Shown: piece by piece, positions 59,713 through 64,000 of the stretch | How the letters are laid out: each line of letters begins with the position of its first letter | How positions within the stretch are numbered: position 1 is the stretch's first letter | From: Cyanobacteria bacterium UBA7753 | GTDB taxonomy: Bacteria; Cyanobacteriota; Vampirovibrionia; Gastranaerophilales; Gastranaerophilaceae | Assembly: GCA_002481545.1 (NCBI GenBank) | Contig: DLEF01000067.1 | Location: 115,514-179,513, forward strand | Direction of reading: 5' to 3' | Length of the DNA: 64,000 nucleotides | Position numbers and translations under genes: made by a program | Notes under the pieces: generated by a model | Told to the model about the DNA's origin: nothing | What the model saw: the letters and a program-made list of their open reading frames with translations, nothing else | Databases searched by the model: none

Positions 59713-61974
59713 TCAAAACTTGTATTCAGGGATAACAAACACTTCATTATTTGCATCTTTATCAACAAATTTCAAATATTCAGTCATGGCAACTTCTTTA
59801 GATTTGTTATAAAACTCATCAGTGATGTATTTTTTATGCAATTCTGTTCTCTTGCCCGAATAATGTCCCAATACATCCGTGAATTTGCCTATATCTTCCG
59901 CAGATTTGCCGCCGCCGTATGCTTTAGTTTTTGCATCCGTGCCTGACGGTCTTATTTCTATATATTTATCATTGAATTTGAGATATGTTCCGTCGCCTAC
60001 AAACTTAATGTCTTCAACTCCCGAAAAATCAAGTTCAGGAAAAGCGTCGTTCAGTACTTCTTTTGCATTATCAAGAGTGATAACACCTTCTTTTATTCCG
60101 ATAGCGAGAGACAGGAAGAACAGGTCGTTTTCCGTTCTTTGTTTTTCACCTTCCGCCTTTGCTGCTTTAAGTTTTTCAATATCAGGTTCGGACTCGTTAT
60201 AGTATGCGATATCTTCTCTTGTATCAAATGTTGATGTTACATTGTTTGAATTAAATACTTCAAGCAAGTATTCAGACAATGTTTTATTTTCTTCCTCTAA
60301 TTGTGCAAGCAGAGACGATGCAACGATTATAGCTTCCGTTGCGCTTTTTTCTCTCATAGCGATGGCTTCTCTTCCCGTCAGAGATTTAACCATGTCTTCG
60401 GCACCCATAATCATGCCGCCAGATTCTTCTCCGCCGAATAACAATCGAGGCTGTACCCCTAAATCTATTGTGTTTCCGAATACATCGTCAACTTTAACAG
60501 GTTTGTCAGGATTTGTCTTAATCTGTAATTCGACTTTCTTCATGATGTTTGCGATTTCTTTAAATCCGACAGGAACATTAACAACTTTTACGTTGTTGTT
60601 CTTAGCCCATTCATCCCATGACAGTGCTGAAGCTGTAGTCTTGATGATAAATCTCGGATGATTGTTCCATTTACGTGTATGTTTCAACTGTCTTGCTCTG
60701 TAATCTGTCAACATTAAGAATGCCTGATTTGCTGTGAATACCGTCAATACTCTTCCTAATCCGAGTTTTACATAAGATATTCCGTTTTCTTCAAGCATAG
60801 GAATGTTTCCTTCGCTTTCCAATTCGCAAACGGTCAATCTGTCATGATCGGGATCCGTTATTAAAACGGCTGTTCCGAGCGGATATTCTCTCAATAATAC
60901 GTCATATCCGATGGATTCTATTACAGGGAAGAATTTTTCGCCGTTCGGACGTTTTGCAACTACTGTCGCATCTACCGAGTAATCATAGAATACTTTGTTA
61001 CCCTTAGGATCAGTGTCATATTTACCGATTGAATGGTAGAACGGATCTTCATCCGTGTTATCCCATACATAGTGTTCTTCGACTCCGAGTTTCGTAAGAA
61101 CACGGCTCAAAGTTCTGTATGCGCAACCGCCTACACATTCGATAACGATTTTGTTTTTCATTGATTTTAACTTGGTTAAGTTTTCGGCAACGCCGTTTTT
61201 CAAGTAATCAACGTAAAGATTTATACCGTCTTCCAATTTTGTCATGACTGATTCGTCAATAAGCGGATTATCTTCTGCGGAAATTTTAATCTCATAACTT
61301 CCGTCTTTTTCTACCTTATCGAAGATTTCCTGTATCTTGTTTACAAATTCCATTGATTCTTCCGGCAAGAACTGACTGCCTTGAGAGTTCAAATCTTTTG
61401 TTGCTGTTTTTACGGAAATACCGTGGCTTGAGGTTATATATTCCCCGCCTACCAAGTCGAGTTTAAATGCCAAGAATGACGCAAGCCATATCGGAATAGT
61501 TTTTCTCTCTTTAGAAGTGAGAGTCTTAATCCCTTGTGCTGCCTGTATTCTTGCAATTGCATCAAGATATAGAAGTGAGTTGTAGCGTACTTCACTCCCT
61601 ACAAGTTTTATAATCTCTTTGCTTTCATATTTATCTTTTAAAACGAGAGCTTTAGCCAATGTTGCAAGCACAATTCCTACAAGGTTGATAGGGAATCTTG
61701 TATCCTGCGGGAACAGAATGTTTTGAGGCCCTCTGATACCTGCAGTGGATACTTTTGCTTCTTTTGCATAGTTTGCGAACCAGTCGAGCAAGTTAAGTCC
61801 TTCGGGATTCGTTTTTGCATCGTAAGGGTATAAGTGTTCTTTTTTTAAGGTAAAAGTAAATTCACCCTTGTTTGAAAAATCCATCAATTTATTATTCTTT
61901 ATATAATCGGGAGTTTTGTCAAAAACACTCTTAAATAACTCTTCTTCCAGTTCACAGCTTGCTTGCATATTCAT
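59713..61974 (-). CDS. Phosphoglucomutase/phosphomannomutase-family enzyme
   Basis: A 753-residue alpha-D-phosphohexomutase. The catalytic serine region is ITSSHGIS (S183, in place of TASHNP), the metal-binding loop is ITDPDHDRLTV, the sugar-binding loop is FGGEESGGM, and the phosphate site is EIRPSGTDAKTKAYGGG. The enzyme is longer than the usual 450-550, mainly through the N-terminal and C-terminal extensions. It interconverts hexose 1- and 6-phosphates; glucose versus mannose cannot be decided. The start at 61974 is chosen because GGAGAG lies 6 nt upstream and the longer frame's ATG is inside that SD. Confidence 0.9.
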   Translation of the reverse strand: MNMQASCELEEELFKSVFDKTPDYIKNNKLMDFSNKGEFTFTLKKEHLYPYDAKTNPEGLNLLDWFANYAKEAKVSTAGIRGPQNILFPQDTRFPINLVGIVLATLAKALVLKDKYESKEIIKLVGSEVRYNSLLYLDAIARIQAAQGIKTLTSKERKTIPIWLASFLAFKLDLVGGEYITSSHGISVKTATKDLNSQGSQFLPEESMEFVNKIQEIFDKVEKDGSYEIKISAEDNPLIDESVMTKLEDGINLYVDYLKNGVAENLTKLKSMKNKIVIECVGGCAYRTLSRVLTKLGVEEHYVWDNTDEDPFYHSIGKYDTDPKGNKVFYDYSVDATVVAKRPNGEKFFPVIESIGYDVLLREYPLGTAVLITDPDHDRLTVCELESEGNIPMLEENGISYVKLGLGRVLTVFTANQAFLMLTDYRARQLKHTRKWNNHPRFIIKTTASALSWDEWAKNNNVKVVNVPVGFKEIANIMKKVELQIKTNPDKPVKVDDVFGNTIDLGVQPRLLFGGEESGGMIMGAEDMVKSLTGREAIAMREKSATEAIIVASSLLAQLEEENKTLSEYLLEVFNSNNVTSTFDTREDIAYYNESEPDIEKLKAAKAEGEKQRTENDLFFLSLAIGIKEGVITLDNAKEVLNDAFPELDFSGVEDIKFVGDGTYLKFNDKYIEIRPSGTDAKTKAYGGGKSAEDIGKFTDVLGHYSGKRTELHKKYITDEFYNKSKEVAMTEYLKFVDKDANNEVFVIPEYKF

Positions 61975-62070
61975 AAATCTCTCCATTATGTTTAAATTAG
62001 TAACATCTATATGATACTACAAAAAGGGGTAAATGTAAGGGGTAAATGTAATTCTTTAAATGAAAGGCTC

Positions 62071-62098
62071 TAAGATACTAAGGCACTAGGGCACTAAG
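62071..62098. repeat. Third copy of the AAGGCACTA repeat
   Basis: AAGATACTAAGGCACTAGGGCACTAAG; see 23562 and 52113. It directly precedes the nested inverted-repeat element. Confidence 0.6.
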
Positions 62099-62116
62099 AA
62101 ACGGCTCCGCATATAC

Positions 62117-62290
62117 ACCCCCTCACCCGCCTTCGGCACCCTCTCCCACGAAGTGGCGAGGGTAAACCGTTGCAATAGCAACGGTTAAGATTTTGCTATT
62201 GAAAAATCTTAAGTCTCGCCCCCATCTGTGGGAGAGACCGCAGCTGTTACAATTAAAGCAGTTACAGATGCGAGTGAGGGGAAACTTCTC
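62117..62290. repeat. Nested inverted-repeat element (REP/MITE-like)
   Basis: Outer ends CCCCTCAC (62119-62126) and GTGAGGGG (62274-62281) are inverted; inside, CCCTCTCCCAC and GTGGGAGAGA pair; then AACCGTTGC/GCAACGGTT (62165-62187) and AAGATTTT/AAAATCTT hairpins. No ORF is real here. It is a mobile-repeat type common in intergenic DNA (cctctccc...gggagagg). The whole 390-base gap 62000-62395 holds this and the AAGGCACTA repeat only. Confidence 0.65.
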
Positions 62291-62394
62291 ATAATCAAAA
62301 TTATACAAACAACTCAGGGTGTGATGTTTAGCCCCAATGCGCTATTTGTGCAAAGTAAAATCTAAAAATAATTCAATGGTATAAACCACTCAAA

Positions 62395-63003
62395 CTATTT
62401 CTGAGACGGATCGTAACTGAATCCGTAAACTTCGTTACCGTATTTGATACCGATAAATGTACCTTTTTCTCCAAAGATATACATTATATCAGGGGTTTGA
62501 AGATACATTGCGCGGATTAGCTTGCCTTCAATAGAATATTTTTTTGTATAGAACGGATATTCAGGAAATCCGCCATATCTGAAATCGATAAATTTAAGAT
62601 GTCCCGTTGCGTCGTAATAGAACGTACGCTGAGGAGCGTTTGTGTATTGCAGAGCATACATATATACAATCTGAGATTTGCCCATTGTGAACGGTTGGAG
62701 GTCAACATCTCTGTAATGGTTGTAGCCGTTGCAAACAGCGTCATAATGTACCTTAAAGTTTTTATCTTTCATATAAGGTCTTAATTTCATTTTTAAGAAC
62801 CCTTTAGGAAAGTTTGTAACATATCCTTTCGGAAACATTATATTGAAGACTTTGACAACACGGTCTTTTCTTTGATCGTTTGTCAGATAGAGCCAGTCGA
62901 AGGCGCCCCCGACATAATCAAATTCTTCGTCCGCCATTACGGGTAAAACCCCCGAAACGCACATTGTAACTATTAATAATATGATTCCTAATAATTTTTT
63001 CAC
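62395..63003 (-). CDS. Secreted protein of unknown function
   Basis: A 202-residue protein, GTG start at 63003 with signal peptide (VKKLLGIILLIVTMCVSGVLPVMA). The mature part is Tyr/Phe/Lys-rich with no recognised motif and no Cys pairs. The -10 (TATAAT on minus at 63010-63015) ends 6 nt before the GTG, so translation is predicted from a leaderless mRNA. A second GTG at 63021 would lie inside the promoter and is unlikely. Confidence 0.7.
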   Translation of the reverse strand: MKKLLGIILLIVTMCVSGVLPVMADEEFDYVGGAFDWLYLTNDQRKDRVVKVFNIMFPKGYVTNFPKGFLKMKLRPYMKDKNFKVHYDAVCNGYNHYRDVDLQPFTMGKSQIVYMYALQYTNAPQRTFYYDATGHLKFIDFRYGGFPEYPFYTKKYSIEGKLIRAMYLQTPDIMYIFGEKGTFIGIKYGNEVYGFSYDPSQK

Positions 63004-63009
63004 GGTATT

Positions 63010-63015
63010 ATTATA
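63010..63015 (-). promoter_or_regulatory. Extended -10 (TGCTATAAT) for a leaderless transcript
   Basis: TGC-TATAAT on minus, 6 nt before GTG at 63003, so the first transcribed base is predicted to be the G of the start codon. Confidence 0.5.
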
Positions 63016-63033
63016 GCACACAAAACTTTGGTG

Positions 63034-63039
63034 TATAAT
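63034..63039 (+). promoter_or_regulatory. -10 (TATAAT) for mnmG
   Basis: TATAAT is followed by 7 nt and then the mnmG ATG, so this mRNA is also leaderless or nearly so. The two divergent promoters lie 18 bp apart. Confidence 0.5.
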
Positions 63040-63046
63040 ACTTTAT

Positions 63047-64000
63047 ATGACGGATATAAATTACTTACAAAATAAATTTGATATAATTGTTGTAGGTGGC
63101 GGACACGCAGGCTGTGAGGCTACAATAGCCGCAGCGAGACTCGGCGCAAAGGTGCTTTTGTGCTCATTGAACCTTGATAATATTGCGCTTATGCCGTGCA
63201 ACCCTGCAATAGGAGGCCCAGCCAAATCTACTCTGGTAAGAGAAATAGACGCTTTAGGCGGTGTTATGGGAGAAGCTGCCGACGCTACTTATATCCAGAT
63301 GAAGATGCTGAACTCTTCTAAAGGTCCTGCAGTTAGAGCCTTGAGAGCGCAATCCGACAAAAAAGAATACATGAGATATATGAGAAATGTTATCGAAAGT
63401 ACCGATAATATATACTTAAAGCAATGTTGTATAACAAAATTACTTACAAAAGATAATAAAATAACCGGCGCGATTGATGAGTACGGAAACGAATACAGCG
63501 CACCTGTCGTAATATTGACAACGGGAACATCGTTAGACGGAAGGATATTTGTAGGTCTAAAATCATACAGAGCAGGAAGGCTCGGAGAAATGCCGGCTAT
63601 CGGCTTATCGGATTCTTTAAGAGAGCTTGGGTTTACGGTTAAAAAACTCAAAACAGGCACCCCATGCCGTGTTGATAAAAGAACGATTGATTATTCAAAG
63701 ATGACCGTGCAGCCCGGTGATGAAGAATTACATTTTTATTCGTTCAAACCTAACAGACCTGTTAGAAAACAGGTTCCGTGCTATTTGACGAGAACGAACG
63801 AAGAAACTCATAAAATTATAAGAGAAAACTTGGATAAATCCCCTATGTATCAAGGCTTGATACACGGTGTAGGCCCGAGATACTGTCCTTCCATAGAAGA
63901 TAAGATTGTGAGATTCGCTTCAAATCCTTCACATCATATATTTATTGAACCTGAGGGCTTGGGAACATATGAAACTTATATACAAGGTTTTTCAACCAGT
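63047..64000 (+). CDS. mnmG: tRNA uridine-5-carboxymethylaminomethyl modification enzyme (5' part)
   Basis: The first 318 residues of MnmG/GidA, cut by the window edge. FAD-binding IIVVGGGHAGCEA is at about residues 13-25, followed by the family block NPAIGGPAKSTLVREIDALGG and TGTSLDGRIFVG. With MnmE it installs the cmnm5 group on the wobble uridine of tRNAs. There is no SD; the -10 at 63034 makes it leaderless. Confidence 0.97.
   Translation, partial: MTDINYLQNKFDIIVVGGGHAGCEATIAAARLGAKVLLCSLNLDNIALMPCNPAIGGPAKSTLVREIDALGGVMGEAADATYIQMKMLNSSKGPAVRALRAQSDKKEYMRYMRNVIESTDNIYLKQCCITKLLTKDNKITGAIDEYGNEYSAPVVILTTGTSLDGRIFVGLKSYRAGRLGEMPAIGLSDSLRELGFTVKKLKTGTPCRVDKRTIDYSKMTVQPGDEELHFYSFKPNRPVRKQVPCYLTRTNEETHKIIRENLDKSPMYQGLIHGVGPRYCPSIEDKIVRFASNPSHHIFIEPEGLGTYETYIQGFSTS

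Noticed and set aside
62123..62308. A 61-codon minus-strand frame
   Set aside because: It falls entirely within the nested inverted-repeat element and has no SD or coding character.

Overview
The window reads as chromosome of a non-photosynthetic relative of Cyanobacteria, most likely the gut lineage Melainabacteria/Vampirovibrionia (Gastranaerophilales). This is inference from gene content: a fermentative electron-bifurcating type [FeFe] hydrogenase, omega and IleS proteins of cyanobacterial flavour, AT-rich DNA with mixed Shine-Dalgarno (SD) and leaderless starts, and many lineage-specific proteins carrying a short F-[T/S/K]-G motif near the N-terminus. No 16S rRNA, IS element, prophage or CRISPR array was seen. 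One certain tRNA (tRNA-Pro, anticodon CGG) is present. || Layout. 1-5.4 kb: a 1452-residue HD-domain protein and a divergent JAMM-like protein. 5.4-9.4 kb: a minus-strand housekeeping run (YbaK deacylase, two PlsC acyltransferases, uridine-kinase-like P-loop protein, a small unknown, type 4/5 uracil-DNA glycosylase). 9.6-20.9 kb: lineage-specific proteins (LRR-like, HNH-like, TPR) mixed with dut, a giant AsmA-like protein and a DUF2582 winged helix protein. 21.2-25.5 kb: hydrogenase operon hydC-hydB-hydA. 25.6-33.7 kb: dicarboxylate symporter, ileS, a coiled-coil protein and a GlcD-like FAD oxidase. 34-39.7 kb: two EF-hand paralogues (the second with an apparent N-terminal frameshift) and small surface-like or membrane proteins. 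39.8-41.1 kb: a RelE/HigB-type toxin with an unusual basic antitoxin, then a tRNA-Pro gene embedded in an array of tRNA-Pro fragments and four covarying 37-39 nt hairpins. 41.1-50.6 kb: punA, rpoZ, an M16 pseudopeptidase, a ZIP transporter, a protein behind a sigma-28-like promoter, a phospholipase-D nuclease and a PepT-like peptidase. 50.7-52.1 kb: an XRE regulator facing a perfect 18-bp palindrome and a tiny ORF, then an ADP-ribosyltransferase-like protein. 52.2-58 kb: minus-strand operons for a GHL10 glycosidase-like lipid/secreted protein, TPR, UbiA prenyltransferase, ROK kinase and NanE (amino sugar/sialic acid use). 58-64 kb: two proteins sharing a PSYNAVQ motif, a phosphohexomutase, a nested inverted-repeat element, a secreted protein, and the start of mnmG, which runs off the right edge. 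|| How the genes fit together. Core functions are an anaerobic fermentative metabolism (hydrogenase re-oxidising NADH and ferredoxin, GlcD-type oxidase, amino-sugar entry through NanE/ROK, phosphohexomutase), peptide use (PepT, M16) and translation (ileS, ybaK, mnmG, tRNA-Pro). Around these sits an accessory layer of effector-like enzymes (HD, JAMM, HNH, ADP-ribosyltransferase, PLD) and motif-bearing proteins. Shared N-terminal motifs suggest a common sorting or display route, which is the most interesting open question together with the tRNA-Pro/hairpin array.
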